Assembly (NCBI GenBank): GCA_965222695.1
Contig: OZ244967.1
Coordinates: forward strand, 2,666,001 to 2,730,000
Direction of reading: 5' to 3'
Length of the DNA stretch: 64,000 nucleotides
DNA from: UBA7957 sp965222695
GTDB lineage: Bacteria > Pseudomonadota > Gammaproteobacteria > Granulosicoccales > Granulosicoccaceae
Shown: positions 53,081 to 61,673 of the stretch, one piece after another
Layout of the letters: every line of letters starts with the position of its first letter
Position numbering within the stretch: position 1 is the first letter of the stretch
Translations under genes and position numbers: made by a program
Notes under the pieces: generated by a model
Database searches by the model: none
The model's input: the letters and a program-made list of their open reading frames with translations, nothing else
What the model was told of the DNA's origin: nothing

Positions 53081-53212
53081 GTCCATCGGATTGTCGTATT
53101 GTGGTACTAAGCCCGCTCAATAACTATGATTTATCTTTAACTATTGTACTATCTGTGGTCGCCGGGGACTCCCAAGCAGTTGACTTAATCCAGATTCCCG
53201 GATGGAGGCGCT

Positions 53213-54592
53213 ATGAAATCCGAAACCATGACTTTTGATGCTCAGCAAGTGTTGGATAATGATCGATCTCATGTCTGGCACCATTTGATCCAACATAAAT
53301 CTTTCGAGGAAAAGCCTCCGATGGTGATCGTTGAGGGCAGTGGATTGCGGGTCAAGGACATAAACGGCCGTGAATTTCTCGATGCTGTCTCCGGGGGCGT
53401 CTGGACTGTGAATGTCGGTTATGGCCGTGAACGGATCGCCGATGTCGTCCGCGATCAACTGGTCAAACTCAACTATTTTGCCAACAGCGCAGGTAATATA
53501 CCCGGGGCACAGTTCGCCGCAGAACTCATCGACAAGATGCCTGGTATGAGCCGTGTTTATTATTCCAATTCCGGTTCCGAGGCTAATGAGAAAGGATTTA
53601 AAATAGTCCGTCAGATTTCTCATCGAAAGCATGGCGGGCGCAAGCATAAGATTATTTATCGCGAGCGTGATTATCACGGCACAACCATAACCGCCCTCAG
53701 CGCGACCGGACAAATACAACGCAAAGACCAATACGGACCTTTTACTCCCGGGTTTATTGAAATGCCGCATTGCTGTGAATACCGGAGTCAATACGGTGAC
53801 ATCCCGGATTATGGCGTTAAAGCCGCGCTTGAATTGGAAAAAATCATTCAGCGTGAAGATCCGGATACGGTGGGTTCGGTCATACTGGAGCCTATAACCG
53901 CAGGGGGTGGCGTTATTCTGCCTCCGGAGGGCTACTACGAAACCATCCAGGATATATGCCGAAAATATGGAGTGCTTTTACATATCGACGAGGTGGTCTG
54001 CGGCGTCGGCCGTACCGGAAAATGGTTCGGATATCAGCACTACGGCATAAAACCGGATATAGTGACCATGGCAAAAGGCGTTGCCTCGGGTTATGCCGCA
54101 ATATCCTGTACGGTCACGACAGAAGAGGTGTTTGAACAGTTTAAGGAGGATACCTCCGACCCCATGAGCTATTTTCGCGATATCTCTACCTTCGGCGGAT
54201 GTGCCGCGGGGCCCGCGGCCGCGTTGGAAAATATGCGTATTATCGAGGAAGAAAATCTGCTCCAAAACGTTACCGAAAACGGTGAGTATCTGTTGGGATT
54301 GCTGGAAGAGTTGAAAGCCAAGCATGAGATCATCGGTGATGTACGCGGCAAAGGATTCTTCGTCGGTGCCGAGCTTGTCGAAGATCGCAAGAGCAAAAAG
54401 CCGGTGGATGAATCGGTTGCCGCCAAAGTGGTTGCCGATTGCCTGGAACAGGGCGTGATGATCGGCCGTACCAATCGCAGTTTTGTTGACTTAAACAATA
54501 CGCTTTGTCTGAGCCCGGCGCTGATTGCGACCCGGGATGATCTGGATGAAATTGTCAGCGCTATTGATAAGGCTCTGGCAAATATCGCTTAG
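53213..54592 (+). CDS. Class III aminotransferase, taurine:pyruvate aminotransferase-like
   Basis: PLP-dependent omega-aminotransferase of 459 residues. The PLP Lys288 is in IVTMAKGVASGYAAIS. The phosphate-binding and metal-free site segments are NSGSEANEKGFKIVRQIS, YHGTTITALSATG and LHIDEVVCGVGRTGKWFGYQ. The N-terminus (HVWHHLIQHKSFEEKPPMVI, AVSGGVWTVNVGYGRERIAD) is very like taurine:pyruvate aminotransferase, which makes sulfoacetaldehyde. The partner enzyme sulfoacetaldehyde acetyltransferase is absent here, and an MmsA-like dehydrogenase precedes it, so beta-alanine, hypotaurine or a polyamine breakdown product are alternatives. TGGAGG lies before the ATG. Confidence 0.85.
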   Translation: MKSETMTFDAQQVLDNDRSHVWHHLIQHKSFEEKPPMVIVEGSGLRVKDINGREFLDAVSGGVWTVNVGYGRERIADVVRDQLVKLNYFANSAGNIPGAQFAAELIDKMPGMSRVYYSNSGSEANEKGFKIVRQISHRKHGGRKHKIIYRERDYHGTTITALSATGQIQRKDQYGPFTPGFIEMPHCCEYRSQYGDIPDYGVKAALELEKIIQREDPDTVGSVILEPITAGGGVILPPEGYYETIQDICRKYGVLLHIDEVVCGVGRTGKWFGYQHYGIKPDIVTMAKGVASGYAAISCTVTTEEVFEQFKEDTSDPMSYFRDISTFGGCAAGPAAALENMRIIEEENLLQNVTENGEYLLGLLEELKAKHEIIGDVRGKGFFVGAELVEDRKSKKPVDESVAAKVVADCLEQGVMIGRTNRSFVDLNNTLCLSPALIATRDDLDEIVSAIDKALANIA

Positions 54593-54669
54593 TCTTTTTC
54601 GACGGACATCGGGTATAAACTGCGCTCAAAACACGATTTGGGGTAGATTCGGTTAAAGCTAGCGGGACC

Positions 54670-54769
54670 GTCAAAGCGAGTGCTTAGGCCCGTCAGGAAA
54701 ACACTGTAAATACAATCCATGTACGCTCGGAGGCGGCTTTTCCTGACGGGCCTAAGCACTCGCTTTGAC
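54670..54769. repeat. Large perfect inverted repeat 1 (32-bp arms)
   Basis: The arms at 54670-54701 and 54738-54769 are exact reverse complements over 32 bases; the left begins GTCAAAGCGAGTGCTTAGGC. The 36-base loop contains AATCCATGTACGCTCGGAGG. It could form a very stable hairpin or cruciform. It follows the aminotransferase gene and may act as a terminator or a transcript-end barrier. Confidence 0.85.
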
Positions 54770-54814
54770 TCGTGCATCAACTTAACTTTAACGAGCGATC
54801 CCCACTCCACTCAA

Positions 54815-54933
54815 GCTGACAGAGGGTGGGGTTGCATTTGCTGAAAACCTTGACGGCAGGGAAAGCCGTCATCGAGCCCACATGGATGCGTCTACGGCGA
54901 TTTTCGGCAAATGCAACCCCACCCTCTGTCAGC
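54815..54933. repeat. Large near-perfect inverted repeat 2 (33-bp arms)
   Basis: The arms at 54815-54847 and 54901-54933 pair over 32 of 33 bases; the left begins GCTGACAGAGGGTGGGGTTG. The 53-base loop has its own hairpin (GACGGC-N7-GCCGTC) and, on the minus strand, GCATCCATGTGGGCTCGATG. That is the same loop motif as in repeat 1 but in the opposite orientation. Confidence 0.85.
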
Positions 54934-55049
54934 CACACCGATGTAAGTGGCCTCCATAGACGGTACAATATATCCAACTGATTGGAAAATAATGCCGGTT
55001 CAACCGTATTGCAGCTGATGAATCGATCATATAGAGTGTGGGTGTTCCC

Positions 55050-55961
55050 ATGCCCTTGTCTGAGTATCCCAGCAAACCCATGCATCCATCCTTAATCAAC
55101 TGGCTGCTATTTTCGTCTCTGGTTTTTTTCTGGGGTACCTCATTTCTGTTTACAGCCATCGCCGTTGATACCATCTCCCCGCAAATAGTGGTGGCGGTGC
55201 GCATTTTTCTCGGTGCTATCACGCTGTACATAGTTCTTCGATTCCAGGGATTATCATTGCCTCGGAATATCAGCGCCTGGGTTGCATTTTCCGTTCTCGG
55301 TGTGCTGGGCAATTTATTACCCTTTTACTTAATCGCCTGGGGCCAGCAATTTATCAATTCCGGGATGGCAGGGGTAATTATGGCCATAATGCCGCTGGTG
55401 ACGATTGTGCTTGCTCACAATTTTATCGCGGGAGAATCGATAAACCGCTTCAAACTCTTGGGTTTCCTGACGGGAATCAGCGGCGTAGTACTCTTACTCG
55501 GTCCGGTGATCCTCGGCGAAAAGCAGGAATTGCTGGGAGCCATATCCGTATTCTTCGCCGCATGCTGTTATGCGAGCAATACCATCGTCGCGCGGCGATT
55601 ACCTAACTATGGCCCGCTGGTGACAGGTACCGGTGTGTTGATTGTCAGCTGTATCGTTGCCTGTGCACTGTTGGTCAATGCCATATCCGGCAATGAGCGT
55701 TTTGAATACAGCTATTCATCGATCGCTTCTCTCGTCTGGCTGGGTGTCGGCCCGACGGGTATAGCGTCTGTGGTTTACTACCTGCTGGTTCAGCGGGCGG
55801 GGCCAACATTCCTATCCAATATCAACTACCTGATTCCGGCAGTTGCCTATTTTTCGGGCGCCGTCTTTCTTAACGAAGAGATTAAATTGCAGAGTTTTTT
55901 GGCCTTGCTCGTCATTCTGGCAGGAATTGCGGTCAGTCGAATCCGAAGCAGACGGCTATAA
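55050..55961 (+). CDS. EamA/DMT-family transporter
   Basis: Inner membrane protein of about 303 residues with ten predicted spans arranged as two EamA repeats. The first begins LINWLLFSSLVFFWGTSFLF and the second ELLGAISVFFAACCYASNTI. Such proteins export amino acids, nucleotides or other metabolites; the substrate is unknown. The start is uncertain: GTG 55038, ATG 55050 and ATG 55080 are in frame and none has a clear ribosome binding sequence. The last 6 bases overlap the convergent MATE gene. Confidence 0.87.
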   Translation: MPLSEYPSKPMHPSLINWLLFSSLVFFWGTSFLFTAIAVDTISPQIVVAVRIFLGAITLYIVLRFQGLSLPRNISAWVAFSVLGVLGNLLPFYLIAWGQQFINSGMAGVIMAIMPLVTIVLAHNFIAGESINRFKLLGFLTGISGVVLLLGPVILGEKQELLGAISVFFAACCYASNTIVARRLPNYGPLVTGTGVLIVSCIVACALLVNAISGNERFEYSYSSIASLVWLGVGPTGIASVVYYLLVQRAGPTFLSNINYLIPAVAYFSGAVFLNEEIKLQSFLALLVILAGIAVSRIRSRRL

Positions 55962-57371
55962 ATGCATTTTCAGTTTCGCCGGTACACTGATCATCTGCCT
56001 GCTGATCCAGATAAGCCGGCTGACATTCAGAATCGCGACACAGCTCAACGCAATCAGCATCCCGGACCATATCCCGTTGATCCCCCAATTTTTACCCAGC
56101 CATGATGTATGAGAAAGCACATACGCCAACGGAAATCCTATAACCCAGCAGGACAGAATTTGAAAAAGCGCAGGAACGAGTGTGTCCTGGTAACCTTTCA
56201 GGGCAATCCCGGATGCTATTTGCAGCCCGTCCACAAATAGCTGTATGCCGCAGAATGCGAGAAGTGTGGCGCCTGTGGTGACGACGAGCAAATCGTCGGT
56301 ATAGGCTTCCATCAAGGCCTGCCGGAAATATAACAGAACCAGGCCGATCAGCAGCGTCAGCGTGGCGATGATTCGAATCAAAAATAACGATTGCTCTCTT
56401 GCCAGAACAGGCTGCTGCCCGCCGATCGAGCGGCCTATCAGGATCGCTGCCGCCTGCCCGAGGGCAATCGGTATTATCATGGTTAAAACAGCAATATTTA
56501 AGGCAATCTGATGAGCGGCCAGCGTCTGTTCGCCCATGGGCCCCGCCAACATGGTTGTGGCGCTGAAAAATCCTTCTTCCAATGTGAGAGAAAGTGCCGC
56601 CGGCATACCCAGGACGAGTAATCGTTTCTGTGCCGAGAGCACCGGCCACTCGAATCGATGCAGCAATCGGTATTGCCGGAGCGCTGTGTGCCGGCAGGCG
56701 AAATAGCAATAGAGTGCTGTCTGCGCTGCCACGACAAAACAGCTCGCAATGGCGCAGCCAATCGCCCCCATCGCCGGAAATCCCGCTTTGCCGAAGACAA
56801 AGAGATAATCGAGCAGCAAGTTCAGAAAAAACACCGCCAAGCTGATCACCATATTCAGCCGGGTATGATGCAAACCGTCAAATGTATTTCTGAGGGCCGT
56901 GTTTATACCGATCAGCGGCAGGGCCCAGCAGACAATCTTAAGATATAGGGCAGCCACGCTCTCCACATCGGACGAGAGACCAAGGTAACCGATGAAAGGC
57001 AAAATCGCCCAGACGACGAAAATCAATATTATGCCAACTACAGCACCGATCCACATCGCCTGACGGGTTTCGCGGCCAATCTGTTCGGGTTCCGCCGCAC
57101 CCAGTTTGGCGGCGATTCTCGGTGCGACTATGGATTGCAGGCCAATGATTAGCATGGCACACACAAAAAACAGATTGGCGGCTATGGCCAGCGCTGCCAG
57201 ATCCAGTGTGCTCGCCAGCCCTGCCATAAAAGAATCAGTGACGCCCAATCCGATAATTGCCGCCATGCTGATCACAATAGGCATGCCAAGACTTAGCAAT
57301 TCCCTGAGCTGTCTCGAAGATCCTTGACTTGAATGTAAAATCTTCGACACAATTTCTTGTATATTTTTCAT
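55956..57371 (-). CDS. MATE-family multidrug/cation antiporter
   Basis: About 471 residues with twelve hydrophobic segments in two MatE halves. The first has LLSLGMPIVISMAAIIGLGV and TDSFMAGLASTLDLAALAIA; the second has LLVLGMPAALSLTLEEGFFS and TMLAGPMGEQTLAAHQIALN. Members expel cationic drugs and metabolites using Na+ or H+. I use the ATG at 57371 (AGAAG upstream); the frame opens at a TTG at 57386. It converges on the EamA gene with overlapping ends and is divergent from the envelope kinase cluster. Confidence 0.92.
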   Translation of the reverse strand: MKNIQEIVSKILHSSQGSSRQLRELLSLGMPIVISMAAIIGLGVTDSFMAGLASTLDLAALAIAANLFFVCAMLIIGLQSIVAPRIAAKLGAAEPEQIGRETRQAMWIGAVVGIILIFVVWAILPFIGYLGLSSDVESVAALYLKIVCWALPLIGINTALRNTFDGLHHTRLNMVISLAVFFLNLLLDYLFVFGKAGFPAMGAIGCAIASCFVVAAQTALYCYFACRHTALRQYRLLHRFEWPVLSAQKRLLVLGMPAALSLTLEEGFFSATTMLAGPMGEQTLAAHQIALNIAVLTMIIPIALGQAAAILIGRSIGGQQPVLAREQSLFLIRIIATLTLLIGLVLLYFRQALMEAYTDDLLVVTTGATLLAFCGIQLFVDGLQIASGIALKGYQDTLVPALFQILSCWVIGFPLAYVLSHTSWLGKNWGINGIWSGMLIALSCVAILNVSRLIWISRQMISVPAKLKMHL

Positions 57372-57386
57372 TGTCTTCTGTGTCAA

Positions 57387-57698
57387 AATACCGCTTACTT
57401 TACCGGGGCTGCTTTATTATCCGGCTTGTATTTTCCATTATGAGTTGTTATACAAGCATTAAATCGTATATTCCTGGATCGGGCTGCGAAATCAATGCCG
57501 CATTGCTTTTTGGACCGATCAGTATACAGCACCATCTTATCACCCGCTCCGGATGACCATTTTGAAACTCTAGAGTAAGTCTCAATTTTTATATTTTGTG
57601 TTCTAATTACTTAGATTGTAACAACCTTAAAAACAACCCGCGTCAAATTTTAATCAGATGATGCGAACCAACAACCTAATAGTCCAGGGAGAATTGAT
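57387..57698. other. Divergent region between the MATE gene and the envelope kinase cluster
   Basis: About 310 bases, AT-rich in the half nearest the OmpA-like gene. It should contain the promoter of that gene, but no clean -35/-10 pair was found. No gene or repeat seen. Confidence 0.5.
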
Positions 57699-58427
57699 AT
57701 GACAAAAAATATTATCGGTATTGCAGTAGCTTCTGCACTCGCGGCGGGCTGCGCCTCCACCTCGGCACCATCCAAAAAAGCAGTGGAAGGCCCTGTCGAA
57801 AGCAATTCTTCATATGTTGCTGACGCTGCAGGAAACGTCGTACTCTCAGGTGCCGGTCAGTGCCTCAACAGTGGCGCCTTTAACAAAGATATGGCTTTGC
57901 CCGGCTGTGATCCGGATGCGGCGGCGATGGCGATGGCCGAAGCAGAAGCTGCGGAAAAAGCAGCCGCCGAAAAAGCCGCAATGGAAAAGGCAGCCGCTGA
58001 AAAAGCCGCTGCGGAGAAAGCGGCAGCTGAAAAAGCAGCCGCCGAAAAAGCTGCGATGGCGGCGGCCGAACCTGTGGTCATGAATCTGAGCGGTAAAACG
58101 CTCTTTTCTTCCGGTTCATCGGATCTGAGCGGTGAAGGAGAGATGGCGCTGCAGAAACTGACCCAGCAGTTGGGAGCCTATAAGAGCATCGACTCCGTGA
58201 CCGTTGTCGGACACTCCGACAGCACCGGACCGGCAGAGATGAACCTCGAATTGTCTAAGATGCGGGCTGAATCCGTTCGTGACTACATTGTCAACTCTGG
58301 CGCAGCCGGGGGTGCGGAGATAAACGTTATGGGAATGGGTGAGATTAATCCCGTGGCATCGAATGACACCGCTGATGGAAGAAGACAAAACCGGCGGGTA
58401 GAAGTCAAAGTTCGCGGTACGAAGTAG
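57699..58427 (+). CDS. OmpA-family lipoprotein with an Ala-Glu-Lys repeat rod
   Basis: Peptidoglycan-associated outer membrane lipoprotein, 242 residues. Lipobox ALAAGC with Cys18. Residues 79-118 are a low-complexity rod of AEKAA repeats (KAAAEKAAAEKAAAEKAA), likely a long helix crossing the periplasm. The C-terminal OmpA domain (about 128-242) has TVVGHSDSTGPAEMNLELSK, MRAESVRDYIVNSGA and the peptidoglycan-binding DGRRQNRRVEVKV. GGGAG precedes the ATG, and a strong terminator follows (58447-58479), so it may be its own transcript. It is the first gene in a same-strand cluster with a kinase, lipoproteins and a protease-like protein. Confidence 0.93.
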   Translation: MTKNIIGIAVASALAAGCASTSAPSKKAVEGPVESNSSYVADAAGNVVLSGAGQCLNSGAFNKDMALPGCDPDAAAMAMAEAEAAEKAAAEKAAMEKAAAEKAAAEKAAAEKAAAEKAAMAAAEPVVMNLSGKTLFSSGSSDLSGEGEMALQKLTQQLGAYKSIDSVTVVGHSDSTGPAEMNLELSKMRAESVRDYIVNSGAAGGAEINVMGMGEINPVASNDTADGRRQNRRVEVKVRGTK

Positions 58428-58446
58428 AACTGCCAATTGTCATCGT

Positions 58447-58479
58447 AAAAACGGGCTGTTATTCTAACAGCCCGTTTTT
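58447..58479 (+). terminator. Intrinsic terminator after the OmpA-like lipoprotein gene
   Basis: AAAAACGGGCTGTTA-TTC-TAACAGCCCGTTTTT: a 15-bp perfect stem, 3-base loop and T-run, 20 bases after the stop. Because the sequence is symmetrical it could work in both directions. Confidence 0.92.
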
Positions 58480-58595
58480 ATTCGGAATTTTCTCCCTCCC
58501 CTTCAGAGACGCCACGGAAGACTAACACTAAAAGCTAATGTCTCACGGCACCGCCGATACGATAGCATTTCATAGCTATTGGACAGGAAGCGGTC

Positions 58596-60404
58596 TTGAA
58601 TAACGCTGTGCAACCAAACTATCCTGAAGATGCTCTCCTACCCGGTACTGAGCTGAAGGGCTACACCATCAAAAAAGTCCTGGGCCGGGGTTCATTCGGT
58701 ATCACCTATCTGGCGGAGGAAACTAAACTCGAACGCCCGGTTGCAATCAAGGAATATCTGCCTGAAATGGCCGCCGTCAGGGAAAATCGCAGTGTGGTTC
58801 GCGCGCGCTCCGAAGATCATAAACAACTCTTTACCTATGGCCTGGACAGCTTTCTGGAAGAAGCGAAAACACTGGTCAAATTCAACAACCCGAATATCGT
58901 CAGGGTTCTCACCTACTTCTCCAGCTTTGGAACCGCCTATCTGGTCATGGAATACGAAGTGGGGATGGATTTAAACCAGTACTTAAAGGAAAACCCTAAG
59001 CCAGGCGAAAACGCTCTTATTAGCATTTTCTCCCCCATCAACCGTGGGCTGAACGCAGTACACCAAAGCGGTTACATACACCGCGATATCAAAGCAGACA
59101 ATATCTATATACGGAAGGACAGAAGCCCGGTGTTGCTGGATTTCGGTGCGGCGCGAAATGTGATCAGTTCCGAAGTCGATCAGTTAACCCGCATTCTTAC
59201 CGTAGGATACGCGCCTTATGAGCAGGACAATCCCACCTGGGCCGATCAGGGGCCGTGGACCGATATCTACGCGCTGGGAGCGACTTTGTATTACTGCGTT
59301 ACCGGGAGACGACCTGTCAGTTCCACTGAGCGCGCGGGAGCGATTATCAGTCAGCAAAAGGATCCATTGGAATCGGCGGTTTCACTAAGCCCACCGGGCT
59401 ACAGTCTAAACTTTTTAAGTGCCATCGACAAAGCCCTGCGATTCAAACCGCAAGACAGACCTCAAAGCACGGAAGAATGGGACACAATGCTGACCAGCCC
59501 CGATCAGCAGGCGACCATTATCGCGACTTCTCTGCACGATTCCTCACAGCAACCTGAAGGGAAAAAAGAGGCTAAGCGAAACGATCCGCCTGAAGCAGTC
59601 GTCAGCGCAAGCGAAAAACCGGCGTCCGCTAAATCCCGGGCTACAATGTGGACCGCCGGTCTGTTATCGGTTGCCATAGCCGCCGGCGCCGCCACCTTTC
59701 TGTACTCCCCTGACGAAAAAAAGGAAGACTCGAATCTTGCGCAAGGCCGGATTAAATCCGGCTCTGAAAGCGATCTTCCCGAATCATCAGACCCTGGCGG
59801 CTCTGATGCAAGTCCGGATCAACAGATTATTCCAAACCGGCCAAATGCAGTTATCGCGGCTGATCCTGAACCCGATAGGAATATCACTCAGAACCAAAAG
59901 CACACTGACGAGGCCGAAATAATAGCCAAAATCGAGCCCGAACCTGAACAAAGTAAGCCTGACAGCAGCGTATCGGATGAACTGGAGCAATCGAAAAGCC
60001 TTGTACTGTCAACCATGGTACTGGCCAAAACTGCCTGCTGGCACTTCGCGAGAGGCCAAAAGATCATTGAACTGATCGAAAAAATAAAAGCATTACCGGA
60101 AACGTCGGATCGGACCAGATTTCTGGTCGATCAGAATCGCAAGCTGGCAGAATCACAATCGGGCTTTGAAACAAACTTCTCTCAGTACCGGCAGTCGGTG
60201 CAAAAACTTCAATCCTTCGATAGCGAAAATATCAAGCTCGCCTTGGACGATTTTTTCTCACTGCCGCAATATATCAATGATCAAACCTATCGCGAATTAG
60301 GTAAAACCCTGATCAAACATACACAGAACACGGAAACCGAACCCGGGAACTGGAAGGACGACTTAATCTCAATCAGTAATTCAAGCGCTTTCTCGGAATC
60401 CTGA
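58596..60404 (+). CDS. Transmembrane Ser/Thr protein kinase (Hanks type) with periplasmic domain
   Basis: A 602-residue kinase. The N-terminal catalytic domain, residues 20-300, is complete: glycine loop GRGSFG (30-35), Lys52 in VAIKEYLP, helix-C Glu near 89, catalytic HRD with Asp164 (YIHRDIKADNIYI), and DFG at 182-184 followed by AARN. A charged linker leads to one membrane span (about 351-370, MWTAGLLSVAIAAGAATFLY). Beyond it lie a disordered acidic Pro/Ser/Asp-rich stretch and a helical periplasmic domain (about 460-602) of no known family. There is no PASTA domain. The start is a TTG with AGGAAG five bases upstream; no ATG is near. It probably senses envelope state and phosphorylates cytoplasmic targets. 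Confidence 0.92.
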   Translation: MNNAVQPNYPEDALLPGTELKGYTIKKVLGRGSFGITYLAEETKLERPVAIKEYLPEMAAVRENRSVVRARSEDHKQLFTYGLDSFLEEAKTLVKFNNPNIVRVLTYFSSFGTAYLVMEYEVGMDLNQYLKENPKPGENALISIFSPINRGLNAVHQSGYIHRDIKADNIYIRKDRSPVLLDFGAARNVISSEVDQLTRILTVGYAPYEQDNPTWADQGPWTDIYALGATLYYCVTGRRPVSSTERAGAIISQQKDPLESAVSLSPPGYSLNFLSAIDKALRFKPQDRPQSTEEWDTMLTSPDQQATIIATSLHDSSQQPEGKKEAKRNDPPEAVVSASEKPASAKSRATMWTAGLLSVAIAAGAATFLYSPDEKKEDSNLAQGRIKSGSESDLPESSDPGGSDASPDQQIIPNRPNAVIAADPEPDRNITQNQKHTDEAEIIAKIEPEPEQSKPDSSVSDELEQSKSLVLSTMVLAKTACWHFARGQKIIELIEKIKALPETSDRTRFLVDQNRKLAESQSGFETNFSQYRQSVQKLQSFDSENIKLALDDFFSLPQYINDQTYRELGKTLIKHTQNTETEPGNWKDDLISISNSSAFSES

Positions 60405-60423
60405 GAAAACAATGGAGTCTATT

Positions 60424-61071
60424 ATGCAGACAAGATATACCCTTCTGGCCATAGTGATCATCACCCTGATTTCTGCTTGTGCCAAGGACGCCGCAAAGAA
60501 AGACAAATTTGCAGTTCAAGGTTGTACGGTAGGAGGATTTGGTGCCGGTGCTCTTGCGTACATTAAATTTCACGGTGACAAGGATGCCAAAGAAAAAGTG
60601 GCTATTGCCAGTATGTTAGGTTGTATTGCAGGTACCGTGGTGGGTTATAAAATCGGCGAAAGAACCGAAAAATATGCCGACGCCCAGGCCGCGGCAGAAA
60701 AGGAAATTGCGCTCAACCGGAAAAATACAGAGAACCTCCGACAATACAATCAAAGTCTGAAAACCAATATTGACGACTACAATCAACAGATTGCCATGAT
60801 AAAAGACTCAAAAATGTCTGCATCACAAAAAAACAAGGATCTGAAAGATACAAAGGAAATCATCGCAAAGCAACGGGATAAAGCCAAATCTGCCTTGGCC
60901 GCAGTGGAAAACGAACTGTCAGTAGCGCAATCTCAATACGATGAGTTCAGCACCAAGACAGCGCAGAATCAATCGGAAAATTGGGAGCAGCAAATTGTAT
61001 CCCTGCAGTTAGAAAAAGAAATTCTATCCGAACATGTATCAACCCTTAACGCGCTGGATGCAAGCATTTAA
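60424..61071 (+). CDS. Coiled-coil lipoprotein with glycine-zipper segment
   Basis: Lipoprotein of about 215 residues. A signal peptide ends in the lipobox LISAC. Two Gly-rich segments follow (GGFGAGALAYI and GCIAGTVVGYKIGER), like the glycine zipper of 17-kDa surface antigen proteins. The rest is a long coiled coil to the C-terminus (IALNRKNTENLRQYNQSLKT and onward). The start is the ATG at 60424 with GGAG seven bases upstream; an ATG at 60412 is also in frame. It follows the kinase gene by 19 bases, so it is co-transcribed. Function unknown; it may contact the periplasmic part of the kinase. Confidence 0.8.
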   Translation: MQTRYTLLAIVIITLISACAKDAAKKDKFAVQGCTVGGFGAGALAYIKFHGDKDAKEKVAIASMLGCIAGTVVGYKIGERTEKYADAQAAAEKEIALNRKNTENLRQYNQSLKTNIDDYNQQIAMIKDSKMSASQKNKDLKDTKEIIAKQRDKAKSALAAVENELSVAQSQYDEFSTKTAQNQSENWEQQIVSLQLEKEILSEHVSTLNALDASI

Positions 61072-61112
61072 CCGTGTATATTTATCCATACTTTCCGAGT
61101 CAAGAAAACATT

Positions 61113-61646
61113 ATGAATACACTCAGACCCATTATCTGTAAACGGGCAATTCTTGGCATGATTTCCGGTTTTTCCGTGTTACTATTACAAGCATGCTGCT
61201 CGCCGGGTGTAAAACCGGAAGATGCAAATATCTTCCAGGCTGCCTGCGGCGTATCTTCCGGCCAGTACCAACAGGATCTGGAAGCAAGCGAAAAAGAAGC
61301 GGCAAAGAGCCGCGAAGAAGTCAATCTTGAAGCGGAACGCTCGCGCGATCTTGAAAACGAGTTACAAACAAGCCAGAACCGCTATCAAAAAGCGCAAATG
61401 GAATTAAACCGACTGGAACAGGATAATCGCACTCTAGAAAGAAATATCGCAGCGATGAAGACGGCCAGTAAAAAGGACAAAGAGCTCAAAAAGCAGCGCT
61501 TTGCCGAACTCAACAGGCTGAATGGGGAAATCTCGCAACTTAAATCCTCATTGGAAGCAGAACCGGAAAACGGGCAATACATCGAGCAGCTCAATATTCT
61601 AAAACAGGAAGTCGAAACCTTGCGACTGATCGTCCTGGAACAATAA
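61113..61646 (+). CDS. Second coiled-coil lipoprotein
   Basis: About 177 residues from the ATG at 61113. The signal peptide ends in the lipobox LLQAC, with a second Cys next to it (ACCSPG) and another at AACGVSSG. From about residue 60 to the end it is one continuous coiled coil (LEASEKEAAKSREEVNLEAE, LNRLNGEISQLKSSLEAEPE). The frame is open to 61074, but that adds 13 residues before the signal and is unlikely. It resembles the previous lipoprotein in design but not in sequence. Function unknown. Confidence 0.8.
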   Translation: MNTLRPIICKRAILGMISGFSVLLLQACCSPGVKPEDANIFQAACGVSSGQYQQDLEASEKEAAKSREEVNLEAERSRDLENELQTSQNRYQKAQMELNRLEQDNRTLERNIAAMKTASKKDKELKKQRFAELNRLNGEISQLKSSLEAEPENGQYIEQLNILKQEVETLRLIVLEQ

Positions 61647-61673
61647 CGGCCTGTTGCTAACGAGAATGGTGAT

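Noticed and set aside
57857..58081. Long Ala-rich frame opposite the OmpA-like lipoprotein
   Set aside because: It is the antisense mirror of the Ala-Glu-Lys repeat, a composition effect of the repeat.
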